From JAHEEM01 sp036396795 (GTDB taxonomy: Bacteria; Pseudomonadota; Gammaproteobacteria; Steroidobacterales; Rariloculaceae), in NCBI GenBank assembly GCA_036396795.1, contig DASWKF010000004.1, forward strand, positions 1 through 30,359: DNA of 30,359 bases, read 5' to 3'. The notes below the pieces were generated by a model, which did not search any database, was not told the origin of the DNA, and saw only the letters and a list, made by a program, of their open reading frames with translations. This document shows positions 1-10,595 of the stretch, in pieces. The position numbers were made by a program, and so were the translations under genes. The first letter of the stretch is position 1. The number at the start of each line of letters is the position of its first letter.

Positions 1-29
1 CCCTATACCTTGTAGATCAAGGTATAGGG
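1..29 (-). terminator. Perfect 12-bp hairpin after the small exbB gene
   Basis: The first 12 bases (CCCTATACCTTG) are exactly complementary to bases 18-29, with a 5-base loop. The hairpin starts 12 bases past the exbB stop on the minus strand. It may be a terminator, or an intercistronic stem that lowers or stabilises expression of the next gene, expected to be exbD. Whether a T-run follows on the minus strand cannot be seen because the window ends here. No T-run follows on the plus strand. Confidence 0.5.
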
Positions 30-41
30 GTCGCGGCCAGA

Positions 42-569
42 TTAATGGTCCATCGTCATTTCGTCGTCGAGCAGGCCGACGTTCCGTTTCGCGCTGCGAG
101 TCAGTATGGTCACCAGGAACACGCCCGACAAGGCGCCGACCATGCCGGCCATCGTCGGGACCGTGGCCTGGGAGACGCCGGCCGCCATCGAACGCGCGTT
201 GCTGGTGCCCGACAAGGCCATGACCTCGAATACCTGGATCATGCCCGTCACGGTGCCCATCAAACCGAACAACGGGCACAGCGCGACCAGCGTCTGGATC
301 ATCGGCAAACCCTGCTCCGCCGCCATCTTGACGCGGGAAACGATTCGCGCTCGCGCCTGGTGAGCGTGCCAGGACTTTCGCTCCGCTCGGCCTTCCCATT
401 CATTGTAGGCCTGCTTCATCAAGGCCTTGAGCCCGGTGCGGAAAAAAATGAGGCGTTCGAGGATCAGAATCCACATCACGAAGATGACCACGCCGATGAG
501 ACGCAGGATCGGTCCGCCGAGCTCCAAGAAACCTCGGATCGCCTCGTAGGCATCGATCAAATATTGCAT
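42..569 (-). CDS. exbB: ExbB/TolQ-type proton channel subunit (small)
   Basis: This 175-residue protein belongs to the MotA/TolQ/ExbB family. These inner-membrane proteins form a proton channel with ExbD and drive TonB, which energises uptake through outer-membrane receptors. Three hydrophobic segments are visible at about residues 21-43, 91-115 and 134-157. The second carries the family signature around PLFGLMGTVTGMIQVF. The ATG has a GGAGG ribosome site 8 bases upstream. It is the third gene of a minus-strand operon after the DUF3450 protein and the larger ExbB-like protein. In such operons an ExbD, a TonB and often a TPR protein follow, here outside the window. The family call is secure; the substrate of the system cannot be told from the sequence. 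Confidence 0.9.
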   Translation of the reverse strand: MQYLIDAYEAIRGFLELGGPILRLIGVVIFVMWILILERLIFFRTGLKALMKQAYNEWEGRAERKSWHAHQARARIVSRVKMAAEQGLPMIQTLVALCPLFGLMGTVTGMIQVFEVMALSGTSNARSMAAGVSQATVPTMAGMVGALSGVFLVTILTRSAKRNVGLLDDEMTMDH

Positions 570-593
570 GCGCTAGACCTCCGTGCCTGCAGC

Positions 594-639
594 CTGGATC
601 CGGTTCGAGCCCGACCCGGATCCAGCGCCGCTTTCGGCG
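594..639 (-). other. Two intercistronic hairpins between the exbB-family genes
   Basis: Bases 594-603 (CTGGATCCGG) pair perfectly with 616-625 across a 12-base loop. A second small stem pairs 626-630 (CGCCG) with 635-639. Both lie in the 74-base gap between the two ExbB-family genes. No T-run follows either, so an mRNA-stability or processing role is more likely than termination. That role is inference. Confidence 0.45.
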
Positions 640-643
640 ATAA

Positions 644-2020
644 CTAGTGTGTCTTTTCCGACTGCTCGGCGACGATACCGGCGCTCTGCTCCTGAAGGAT
701 CTGAGTGATGACGCGGCTGCGTCCGCTGACGATCGTGTGCAGCAGCACCATCGGAATGGCGACGGTCAAGCCCAGCACGGTCGTGACCAGCGCTTGCGAG
801 ATACCGCCGGCCATCGTCTGCGGATCGCCCGTGCCGAACAGCGTGATCGCCTGGAAAGTCTGGATCATGCCGGTGACGGTACCGAGCAACCCCAGCAGCG
901 GAGCGACGACGGAAATGACCTTGATGAACAGGATGCCCCGCTGCAGCGGCGGCAACTCCTTGAGAATCGCCTCGCCCAGCTTGAGCTCCAGGGTCTCGGT
1001 ATCCGCCTGCTTGTTGCTGTGGTAAATCTGCAGCACCCTTCCCAAGGCGTTGTCCGAGCTCGGCGTGTCGCGCTTGAGCTGCGCCTTGACCTTGCCTGCG
1101 GCGATGCTGAGCATGACGAGGCGCTCGAGCGCGAGCAACACGCCGAGGATGCCCAGGCCTATGATCACGTAGCCGACGATGCCGCCCTGGTTGATGCGTT
1201 CCTGAATGTTCGGCGTGTCGACATAGGCCGCCAGAATCACGCCGCGGGTCGGATCGACGCCGAAACGCGCGAACGTGGCGGGCTCGGCGTCGACGAGATC
1301 CGAGGTGCTGCTCGTGAAACGGCCCTGCACCGGTTGACGCTGCAGCTCCGAGACCGAGTTGGTGTCTGGGTTGTGCTGCAGGTAGCGGCCGTCGGCGACG
1401 ATATTGAAGGCCCCAATGCGAACGATGTCCTCGACGCTGATCTCGCCGTCGGTGGTGATCAGCTCGAAGCTAGGTAAACGCTTGACCTTGCCGAGCTCGG
1501 TCGCTTCGCGCTGCAGCTCGAACCACAGTCTCTCGATTTCCTCGATGGACGCGAGCTGGCTGCTCGAGCCCATCTTCGCGGCCAAGTCCGTCAGGAACTG
1601 CGCCCGTTCCGGATACTCGACATTCGTGAACGAATTCTGGAACTGCGCGCGCGCGTCGCCGGCGACTTGCTGCAACACGCCGAAAAGCTCCCGCAGAGAG
1701 CCCAGGCGCACGTCCAATTGACCGCGAACGTCCGCGATCAGCAGCTCGTTCTCCTCGAAGGTGGTCTCGAGAGTTTCGCTGCGGCGTTCCTGATTGGTTC
1801 TCTCGGTGGTCGCCTCTTGCAGCAACTGCTGTTGCTGCGCCTGAGCCTGGCGGAAGCGCTGCAAGCGCTCCTCCTCGGCGCGGGTGTCCCGTGCCGTGCC
1901 TTGCTCGACGCGCTGCAACAACTGGTCGAGGCTCGTCGCCTCCTCTTCCTGTGCTTGCGCTGCGCCCATTGCGATGAAAGCGCTCAGTACGGCGACCGGC
2001 GCGATACGATACTTGTTCAT
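644..2020 (-). CDS. Large ExbB/TtpC-like proton channel protein with periplasmic coiled-coil domain
   Basis: The protein has 458 residues from the ATG at 2020. It starts with a signal peptide (MNKYRIAPVAVLSAFIAMGA, cleaved near AQA), followed by a long Gln/Glu/Arg-rich, probably coiled-coil periplasmic stretch up to about residue 270. A C-terminal MotA/TolQ/ExbB domain follows, with membrane segments near 277-300, 361-385 and 408-428 and the signature PLLGLLGTVTGMIQTF. This architecture matches the TtpC type of protein, which partners TonB2-like systems in Vibrio and relatives. The reading frame stays open upstream, but the ATG at 2020 is preferred: it has GGAGGAAGG just upstream, begins a signal peptide, and overlaps the stop of the DUF3450 gene by one base (TAATG), which suggests translational coupling. 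Confidence 0.88.
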   Translation of the reverse strand: MNKYRIAPVAVLSAFIAMGAAQAQEEEATSLDQLLQRVEQGTARDTRAEEERLQRFRQAQAQQQQLLQEATTERTNQERRSETLETTFEENELLIADVRGQLDVRLGSLRELFGVLQQVAGDARAQFQNSFTNVEYPERAQFLTDLAAKMGSSSQLASIEEIERLWFELQREATELGKVKRLPSFELITTDGEISVEDIVRIGAFNIVADGRYLQHNPDTNSVSELQRQPVQGRFTSSTSDLVDAEPATFARFGVDPTRGVILAAYVDTPNIQERINQGGIVGYVIIGLGILGVLLALERLVMLSIAAGKVKAQLKRDTPSSDNALGRVLQIYHSNKQADTETLELKLGEAILKELPPLQRGILFIKVISVVAPLLGLLGTVTGMIQTFQAITLFGTGDPQTMAGGISQALVTTVLGLTVAIPMVLLHTIVSGRSRVITQILQEQSAGIVAEQSEKTH

Positions 2021-2790
2021 TAGCCTTCCTCCGGCGCGGCGACGGGTAACAGCAGGATCTCGGGACTGGCTTGCCCGCGGGCGAGCCTGAGCCCCTGGCG
2101 AATCGAGTTGCGGTAGTTGCCGCCGACGGCGACCCACTGCCGGTTGGCTTGATCCCACACGCCCGAGCTCGCGCCGTCCGGTGTCTGGTAAACCAGGATC
2201 ACTCGCCCGATACGCAAGAAGTCGACCTCGCGATTGGCGCCGTCGATCTCGAGCTCGCCCGTATAGGTCTCGATGTTCCGGCCGTATTCATTCTCGATCT
2301 GCCAGGCTTCCATGACGACGCGGAATTTCTCCGCCGCGGTTACGTCGGCACGCTCGAGCAATCTCGCGAGATTCTCGACGCGGTCGGTGCGCTCCTCCAA
2401 GAGGAAGGGCACGTCGAGCGCGACGAACCGCTCCAGGCCCTCGATCATCCGGGTGAGCAGCGGCAGGATCTGCCGCTCGATCACGGTAACGCTGTCGATC
2501 GACGTCCGGAGGTTGCTGAGCTCTTCCTCCTGGTCCGTGATCTGCCGCTGGAGCAGGGTGTTGTAGACAACCAACCCGTCCACCTCTTTCGTCACCGCCC
2601 TGTACTCGTCGACGATGTCGCGGGTTCGCTCCTGCGTCTCATCGATCTGGTCTTGTGCCGCTTGCGCCTGCTGAATGCGACGGTTCTCGGCCGCGACAAT
2701 TTGATCCACTGCTTGGCCGGCGACCATTTCCGCAGTGAAAATCGCGCCGAGCGTGCCGATCAGAAGCACCACGTTACGTTTCGCTATCAT
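2020..2790 (-). CDS. DUF3450 family exported coiled-coil protein of the TonB operon
   Basis: This 256-residue protein has an N-terminal signal peptide (hydrophobic at about residues 8-24, ending MVAGQA). A long predicted coiled coil with many Gln, Glu and Arg spans about residues 30-110, and a globular half ends in a Trp/Gly-rich stretch (VWDQANRQWVAVGG). This is the DUF3450 family, usually encoded first in operons with two ExbB-like proteins, ExbD and TonB. It is presumed to be a periplasmic partner of the energising complex, but its biochemical role is not established. The ATG has GAGGAG 6 bases upstream. It is coupled to the next gene by a one-base overlap. Confidence 0.85.
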   Translation of the reverse strand: MIAKRNVVLLIGTLGAIFTAEMVAGQAVDQIVAAENRRIQQAQAAQDQIDETQERTRDIVDEYRAVTKEVDGLVVYNTLLQRQITDQEEELSNLRTSIDSVTVIERQILPLLTRMIEGLERFVALDVPFLLEERTDRVENLARLLERADVTAAEKFRVVMEAWQIENEYGRNIETYTGELEIDGANREVDFLRIGRVILVYQTPDGASSGVWDQANRQWVAVGGNYRNSIRQGLRLARGQASPEILLLPVAAPEEG

Positions 2791-3266
2791 GCCCGCTCCT
2801 CAACTCCTGGAGATCAATCTTCTAGATAACTCTTAGCAGCCGGCTCGTGCGCCGGCTCATGTGCTCTTGCCGGCGAGAACTGTGCTTATCAAAACACGAA
2901 CACATCCGCCGATCCGTTAGGTTGGACCATGCAGCCTGCGTCCCACTGGCTATCCCAGATTTGCGATTGCCCCCCGAGTTCCTTCTTCTAGGTCAATCAA
3001 AAATTTTTATAGCTTCCTGCATTCAGGCACGATAATGCCGCACACAGGATCATCCCCTTAGGCACTGGGTGCCTTCGGCAGAGGATAGCGCAACGTGTAG
3101 GCGGTTGCCACTGGGATCGCCACGCGGTTTCGGCGTGGACTCACGCTCGCGATCCCCGGCACAAGGTCCGCGTCGCGTCCGGTCCTTTCGCTCCACGTAC
3201 ATAACATTTGCATCAAATCAGCGGCTTATGATGACTTCATGCCGAATCCCATCGAACCGCTCAGGT
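2791..3266. other. Divergent intergenic region between the TonB operon and the ilv-leu operon
   Basis: About 480 bases with no convincing gene. It must hold the minus-strand promoter of the TonB operon, but I could not pick one with confidence. A 7-bp stem (AGCCGGC at 2838-2844 with GCCGGCT at 2851-2857) would lie in the 5' untranslated region of the DUF3450 gene. An AT-rich patch lies at about 2995-3015. Small inverted repeats occur at 3061-3073 (GGCAC/GTGCC) and 3120-3138 (CCACGC/GCGTGG), neither with a T-run. Confidence 0.5.
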
Positions 3267-3295
3267 TTGACATTGCTTGACATTTTCTACATGAT
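3267..3295 (+). promoter_or_regulatory. Promoter of the ilvC-leu operon
   Basis: A perfect -35 box TTGACA (3267-3272) is separated by 17 bases from CATGAT (3290-3295), which matches 4 of 6 positions of the -10 consensus. Transcription would start near 3302, about 22 bases before the leader peptide ATG. A second perfect TTGACA lies at 3277-3282 but has no good -10 at the right distance. The placement agrees with the attenuator downstream. Confidence 0.6.
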
Positions 3296-3323
3296 CCACG
3301 ATCAATTTGGAAATCTGACTGAG

Positions 3324-3398
3324 ATGAACCACGATCACCGCGTACTGCCGCTCGACGAGTTGCTGCTTAGCAGCGGCAGGTGCGGGCGCGTGGTTTAG
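3324..3398 (+). CDS. Leucine-rich leader peptide of the ilvC-leu attenuator
   Basis: A 24-codon open frame (begins MNHDHRVLPLDELLL, ends in two Val codons) lies between the promoter and a strong terminator. It has five Leu, with three in a row at codons 13-15 (bases 3360-3368), and three Val. A ribosome waiting for charged Leu-tRNA at codons 13-15 would cover the stem arms at 3345-3352 and 3372-3379 and leave the antiterminator arm at 3379-3386 free. That is the expected geometry for leucine-responsive attenuation. The ribosome site is weak (GACTGAG). An in-frame ATG at 3291 overlaps the proposed -10 box, so the start at 3324 is preferred. The peptide itself probably has no function. Confidence 0.7.
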   Translation: MNHDHRVLPLDELLLSSGRCGRVV

Positions 3399-3451
3399 CG
3401 ACAACGAACCATCCAGAACCCCGCACCCGAAAGGCTGCGGGGTTTTTTTTT
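3345..3451 (+). terminator. Transcription attenuator in front of ilvC
   Basis: Three competing structures can be read. The pause stem pairs CTGCCGCT (3345-3352) with AGCGGCAG (3372-3379). The antiterminator pairs GGTGCGGG (3379-3386) with CCCGCACC (3420-3427), reinforced by TGGTT (3391-3395) with AACCA (3407-3411). The terminator pairs AACCCCGCA (3417-3425) with TGCGGGGTT (3436-3444), with an inner CC/GG pair, a GAAA loop and nine T (3443-3451). Bases 3420-3425 belong to both terminator and antiterminator, so only one can form. This is the classic amino-acid attenuator layout. ilvC follows 64 bases later. Confidence 0.82.
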
Positions 3452-3514
3452 GAGCGACGGTAAACCGAGCATGCAGCAGAAAATTTTCCAGTTTCTAAAG
3501 GGAGGCGGAGCACA

Positions 3515-4504
3515 ATGAAATTGTTTGTAGAGGCTGACGTTCAACCCGAGGCGCTCGCCGGTGAACGTATCGCGGTCTTGGGCTACGGCAGCCAGGGTCG
3601 CGCGCATGCGATGAATCTCCGCGACTCGGGATTCGACGTCGTCATCGGGCTGCGTCCCGGCGGGGCGACGACGGCGAAGGCAGAAAAAGACGGCTTCGAG
3701 GTCCTGACGCCTGCCGAGGCGGTCGATGGGGCCGGGCTAGTCGCGTTCCTGACGCCGGACATGGTGCAAGCGGGCCTCTACGAGCAGATCGAGCCAAAGC
3801 TCAAAGAGCGCGCGACGATCCTGTTCGCGCACGGCTTCAATATCCACTACGGACGAATCCATCCGAGAACAGACCTCGACGTGGTGCTGATCGCACCGAA
3901 GGGGCCCGGCGACCTCGTCCGCAGGCAGTATGAGGCCGGTCGCGGCGTACCCTGCCTGATGGCGGTCGCCCAGGACGTCACGGGCAACGCCCAGGCGCGA
4001 GCGCTTGCCTATGCCCACGGCATCGGCGGCACGCGGGGCGGCGTGCTGGAGACGACGTTCGCGGAGGAAACCGAAACCGATCTGTTCGGCGAGCAGGCGG
4101 TGCTCTGCGGCGGGCTCTCCGAGCTCATCGTCCGCGGCTTTCAAACCCTGGTGGACGCGGGTTATCAACCCGAGGTCGCGTATTTCGAATGCATGCACGA
4201 GGTCAAGCTCATCGTCGACCTACTGCACGAGGGCGGCTTGAGAAAGATGCACGAGTTCGTCAGTGAAACGGCAAAGTACGGTGATCTGACGCAGGGCCCG
4301 CGTGTCGTCGACGATCATACCGGCGAGCGCATGCGGCAGGTGCTCAAGGAGATTCAAGACGGCACGTTCGCCCGACATTGGGTATCGGAGTACGAATCGG
4401 GCCTTCCGGAATACACCCGGCTGCTCGAGGAAGACCTTCGAAGCAAGATCGAGACGGTAGGCAAGGAACTGAGAGGACGAATGAGTTGGTTACAGGAGCG
4501 GTAG
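3515..4504 (+). CDS. ilvC: Ketol-acid reductoisomerase
   Basis: IlvC carries out the NADPH- and Mg-dependent isomerisation and reduction of acetolactate (or acetohydroxybutyrate), the second common step to valine, leucine and isoleucine. At 329 residues it is the short class I form. The Rossmann motif GYGSQG is at residues 23-28, and the Mg-binding region DLFGEQAVLCGG and the helix FECMHEVKLIVDL are intact. The ATG follows AAAGGGAGG by about 9 bases. It is the first gene after the attenuator, so leucine supply should control the operon. No acetolactate synthase gene (ilvB/ilvG, ilvN/ilvM) lies beside it, so that step must be encoded elsewhere. Confidence 0.97.
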   Translation: MKLFVEADVQPEALAGERIAVLGYGSQGRAHAMNLRDSGFDVVIGLRPGGATTAKAEKDGFEVLTPAEAVDGAGLVAFLTPDMVQAGLYEQIEPKLKERATILFAHGFNIHYGRIHPRTDLDVVLIAPKGPGDLVRRQYEAGRGVPCLMAVAQDVTGNAQARALAYAHGIGGTRGGVLETTFAEETETDLFGEQAVLCGGLSELIVRGFQTLVDAGYQPEVAYFECMHEVKLIVDLLHEGGLRKMHEFVSETAKYGDLTQGPRVVDDHTGERMRQVLKEIQDGTFARHWVSEYESGLPEYTRLLEEDLRSKIETVGKELRGRMSWLQER

Positions 4505-4528
4505 CTCGGCGGCGTGCGTCCGCCGAGC
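4504..4528 (+). other. Perfect 9-bp hairpin between ilvC and leuA
   Basis: GCTCGGCGG (4504-4512) pairs exactly with CCGCCGAGC (4520-4528) around a 7-base loop. The stem begins in the ilvC stop codon. No T-run follows, and leuA starts 20 bases later, so it probably tunes mRNA stability or relative expression rather than ending the transcript. Confidence 0.5.
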
Positions 4529-4548
4529 ATTGATTGGAGTATGAAACC

Positions 4549-6120
<1,572 letters not shown>

Positions 6121-6139
6121 GTTAGAGGATTTCTCGCGA

Positions 6140-7108
6140 ATGCCATTACAGACCAGTAAGTTCATCTGGCACGACGGAGCGCTCGTCCCGTGGGAGAAAG
6201 CGACCGTGCATGTGCTCACGCATGCTCTGCACTACGGCTCCTCGGTGTTCGAGGGCATACGTGTGTATAAGAGTCCGCGCGGGCTCGTGGGTTTTCGCCT
6301 GACGGATCACGTTCGCCGGATGTTCAATTCCGCCAAGGTGTATTACCTGACCATCCCCTACTCGCTCGACGAAATCGTCAACGCCTGTAAGGAAGTCGTG
6401 ATCGAGAACGAGCTTTTCGACGGCGCCTATCTGCGTCCGATCGCCTTTCGAGGCTACGGCGAGATGGGTGTCGCCGGGAACCCGACCGATCCCGCGGTCT
6501 GCTCGATTGCGGCTTGGAAGTGGGGCTCCTATCTCGGCGAGGGCGGTCTCGAGAACGGCGTCGACGTCTGTATCTCATCGTGGCAACGCGTCGCGCCGAA
6601 TACGCTTCCGAGTCTCGCCAAGGCCGGCGGCAACTACCTTTCGAGCAGCCTCGTGACCCTGGAGGCCCGCCGGCTCGGCTTCGCCGAAGGCGTCGCGCTC
6701 AACAGCGCCGGCTTCGTCAGCGAAGGCGCCGGTGAGAACCTGTTTCTCGTCCAGGAAGGCGTCCTCTTCACGCCGCCCGTATCGGCCTCTATCCTCGCCG
6801 GCCTGACGCGCGACACCGTGCTCAAGCTCGCGGCTTCTCTCGGTCTGACCGTACGCGAGCAGGACATTCCGCGGGAGCTGCTCTACATCGCCGACGAGGT
6901 GTTCCTCACCGGTACCGCGGCCGAGATCACGCCGGTACGCTCGGTCGACCGCCACACCGTCGGCAGCGGCAAGCGCGGCCCGATCACGCGGCAGCTACAG
7001 GAGCGATTCTTCGGCCTGTTCGACGGCGCAACGCCAGACGAGCGCGGTTGGCTCGAGCCCATCGAGCCCGTGGATCGCGTCGGCGTCGGTCGTCCCGCGG
7101 CGTTGTAG
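6140..7108 (+). CDS. ilvE: Branched-chain amino acid aminotransferase
   Basis: IlvE is a fold-type IV PLP enzyme that transfers an amino group from glutamate to the 2-oxo acids of valine, leucine and isoleucine. The protein has 322 residues. The PLP lysine is Lys161 in LAKAGGNYLSS, matching the E. coli IlvE pattern. HYGSSVFEGIRVY near the N terminus and EVFLTGTAAEITPV near residue 255 are further family motifs. It sits 19 bases after leuA with AGAGGA upstream of the ATG. The C-terminal tail after about residue 300 (EPIEPVDRVGVG) is slightly longer than in E. coli. Confidence 0.95.
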   Translation: MPLQTSKFIWHDGALVPWEKATVHVLTHALHYGSSVFEGIRVYKSPRGLVGFRLTDHVRRMFNSAKVYYLTIPYSLDEIVNACKEVVIENELFDGAYLRPIAFRGYGEMGVAGNPTDPAVCSIAAWKWGSYLGEGGLENGVDVCISSWQRVAPNTLPSLAKAGGNYLSSSLVTLEARRLGFAEGVALNSAGFVSEGAGENLFLVQEGVLFTPPVSASILAGLTRDTVLKLAASLGLTVREQDIPRELLYIADEVFLTGTAAEITPVRSVDRHTVGSGKRGPITRQLQERFFGLFDGATPDERGWLEPIEPVDRVGVGRPAAL

Positions 7109-7117
7109 CCTCGCACG

Positions 7118-8521
<1,404 letters not shown>

Positions 8522-8538
8522 CTTCTCGGACTCACGCA

Positions 8539-9114
8539 ATGGAACCTGTACGCAGCGTCACCTCCAAGACTGCCGTGCTCGCTTTGGACGATATCGATAC
8601 AGATCAGATCATTCCGGCGAGATTCCTGACGACCACGACGAGAACGGGACTGGGGAGGCATCTGTTCACGGACTGGCGCTACTTCAAGGACGGCAGGCCG
8701 AATCCGGATTTCGTGCTCAACCAGCCTCAAGCCGAAGGCGCGGCGATTCTGGTCGCAGGCAGAAACTTCGGTTGCGGCTCCTCGCGCGAGCATGCGCCCT
8801 GGGCGTTGCTCGACTACGGCTTCCGTGCCGTCGTGAGCACCGAGATCGCGGACATCTTCTTCAACAACTCCCTGAAGAACGGTTTGCTGCCCGTCATCGT
8901 CGATGAGCCGACGCATCAGACACTGCTCATCGAGCCCGGCATGGAGATCACGATCGATCTCGAGCGCTTGAGCGTGGAGATACCCGGTCACGCCGCAGCG
9001 CCGTTTCGTGTCGACAGCTTCTCTCGTTATTGCCTGCTCAACGGCCTCGATCAGCTCGGTTTTTTGACCGAGCACGCCGAAGACATCGCGCGCTACGAGA
9101 CCACGGCCGCGTGA
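8539..9114 (+). CDS. leuD: 3-isopropylmalate dehydratase, small subunit
   Basis: LeuD is the swivelling small subunit of isopropylmalate isomerase and works only with LeuC. It has 191 residues from the ATG at 8539; the frame is open upstream, but this start gives the usual N terminus. DIDTDQIIPARFL and the loop NFGCGSSREHAPWAL are the family signatures. The gene lies 17 bases after leuC and its stop TGA overlaps the leuB start by four bases (GTGA). Confidence 0.96.
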   Translation: MEPVRSVTSKTAVLALDDIDTDQIIPARFLTTTTRTGLGRHLFTDWRYFKDGRPNPDFVLNQPQAEGAAILVAGRNFGCGSSREHAPWALLDYGFRAVVSTEIADIFFNNSLKNGLLPVIVDEPTHQTLLIEPGMEITIDLERLSVEIPGHAAAPFRVDSFSRYCLLNGLDQLGFLTEHAEDIARYETTAA

Positions 9115-10178
9115 CGCATTCGATCGTCTTTCTCCCGGGCGACGGTATCGGCCCGGAGGTCGCCGCTCAGGCCGGTCGCGTGCTATCCGCGACCTGCGAC
9201 CGCTTCGGCATCCCGATCGGGTTCGAGAGCGCCCTGATCGGCGGCGCCGCAATCGACGCCAGCGGCATGCCGCTTCCCGAGGAAACCCTGCAACTTTGCA
9301 CCGCCGCCGACGCGGTCTTTCTAGGCGCCGTCGGTGGCCCGCAATGGTCGGACGTCGCGGTAGGTCTGCGTCCGGAGCAAGGCCTGCTCGACCTGCGCCG
9401 ATCATTGCGCCTGTTCGCCAATCTCCGCCCCGCCGTGAGCTTCCCCGAGTTGGCCGGAGTCTCTCCGCTGCGCCCCGAGATGCTCCGCGACGTTGATATC
9501 GTCATCGTTCGCGAGCTCACCGGCGGGATTTATTTCGGCAGGCGCGGACGCACGGCGGATACTGCCTTCGATACCTGCGAGTACAGCGTTGCCGAGATCG
9601 AAAGAATCTGCCGGCTGGCCGGGCGGCTCGCGCAATCGCGGCGGTGCAAGGTCACGTCAGTCGATAAGGCCAACGTGCTCGATACGTCCAGGCTGTGGCG
9701 AGAGACCGCGACGCGCATTTTCCGCGACGAGTTTCCGCAGCTCGAGATCGAGCATTTGTACATAGACGCCGCCACCATGCACCTTCTGAGCCGGCCGGCC
9801 GATTTCGACGTCATGGTCATGGACAACATGTTCGGCGACATCCTCTCCGACGAGGCCTCGATGCTCGCAGGTTCGCTGGGCCTGTTGCCCTCCGCCTCCA
9901 TCAACGACAGCCGCTTCGGCCTCTACGAGCCCATCCACGGCTCCGCTCCGGACATCGCCGGCAAGGATGTCGCCAACCCGATCGGCGCCATCTTGAGCAT
10001 CGCGATGATGCTACGGCTTTCCTTGAAGCGCGCGGACGCCGCCCTCGCCGTCGAGGCCGCCGTCAGGCGCTGCCTGGGAGCCGGCCTCAGGACCGCGGAT
10101 CTCGCGCGAGATCCCGCCGCCAAGCGCGTCGGCACCGCCGCCTTCGGCGACGCGGTCATCGAGCAGCTCCGCGCTTAG
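9111..10178 (+). CDS. leuB: 3-isopropylmalate dehydrogenase
   Basis: LeuB oxidises and decarboxylates 3-isopropylmalate with NAD to 2-oxoisocaproate. The start is the GTG at 9111, which overlaps the leuD stop and gives the family N terminus (THSIVFLPGDGIGPEV). An ATG farther upstream in frame would add about 27 unrelated residues. The protein has 355 residues. The substrate-binding set is present: LRPEQGLLDLRRSLRLFANLRP, RELTGGIYFG, and the metal-binding Asp residues in DNMFGDILSDEA. GSAPDIAGKDVANP marks the NAD site. It is the last gene of the ilv-leu operon; no terminator with a T-run is seen before the his operon. Confidence 0.96.
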   Translation: MTHSIVFLPGDGIGPEVAAQAGRVLSATCDRFGIPIGFESALIGGAAIDASGMPLPEETLQLCTAADAVFLGAVGGPQWSDVAVGLRPEQGLLDLRRSLRLFANLRPAVSFPELAGVSPLRPEMLRDVDIVIVRELTGGIYFGRRGRTADTAFDTCEYSVAEIERICRLAGRLAQSRRCKVTSVDKANVLDTSRLWRETATRIFRDEFPQLEIEHLYIDAATMHLLSRPADFDVMVMDNMFGDILSDEASMLAGSLGLLPSASINDSRFGLYEPIHGSAPDIAGKDVANPIGAILSIAMMLRLSLKRADAALAVEAAVRRCLGAGLRTADLARDPAAKRVGTAAFGDAVIEQLRA

Positions 10179-10207
10179 GGCCCGTGTTGAAGCTCCGGCT
10201 CGGCGGC

Positions 10208-10274
10208 TTGACTGGCCGTCGGCGACTGTAGTAACGTGATATTACATTACTACGTTATTAGCAGGTGGCAGGCC
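10208..10274 (+). promoter_or_regulatory. Operator palindrome and leader of the his operon
   Basis: A 26-bp inverted repeat at 10228-10253 has half-sites GTAGTAA and TTACTAC, with 11 of 13 base pairs matching across the centre between 10240 and 10241. It lies 21 bases before the GTG start of a TrpR-family gene, which suggests autoregulation and control of the his operon by that protein. A -35-like TTGACT at 10208-10213 lies upstream. Any -10 box would be within the palindrome, but none is strong (TAACGT at 18 bases). The ribosome site AGGTGG is at 10263-10268. Confidence 0.65.
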
Positions 10275-10595
10275 GTGAAGAACCCGAAGCATGCGAGCAA
10301 GCGAAAGACTGCAAGAGCTCGGCATGAGCTCTACCGCGCGATCCTGAGCTTGCGCAGCGAGCAGGAATGCGAGCGATTCCTCACCGATCTCTGCACGCCC
10401 GCGGAGCTCGAGGCCTTGGTCGACCGCTGGTCGGTCGTCGCTTACTTGAGCGACGGCCTGCCCTATCGGCGGATTCACGAGCTCACGGGCGTTTCCGTGA
10501 CGACCATCGGCCGAGTGGCGCGATTTCTGAGCAGCGGCAGCGGCGGCTACGGCACGGTCCTCGAGCGGCAAACACCACCCCAGGATTCGCCATGA
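10275..10595 (+). CDS. TrpR-like (YerC/YecD family) regulator
   Basis: A protein of 106 residues from the GTG at 10275 (AGGTGG 6 bases upstream). A longer frame opens at a GTG at 10236, but that lies inside the operator palindrome and has no ribosome site. The all-helical fold typical of TrpR-like proteins fits: a helical N-terminal half (ELYRAILSLRSEQECERFLTD) followed by a helix-turn-helix (YRRIHELTGVSVTTIGRVARFL). Its four-base overlap with hisG (ATGA) and the palindrome upstream point to a local repressor of histidine synthesis. TrpR-family regulators called HisR have been proposed for his genes in Xanthomonadales; I recall this but cannot check it here. The effector, perhaps histidine, is inference. 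Confidence 0.8.
   Translation: MKNPKHASKRKTARARHELYRAILSLRSEQECERFLTDLCTPAELEALVDRWSVVAYLSDGLPYRRIHELTGVSVTTIGRVARFLSSGSGGYGTVLERQTPPQDSP

Noticed and set aside
3069..3398. A 109-codon plus-strand gene in front of ilvC
   Set aside because: Only its last 24 codons have a role, as the attenuator leader; the rest covers the promoter and has no domain or ribosome site.
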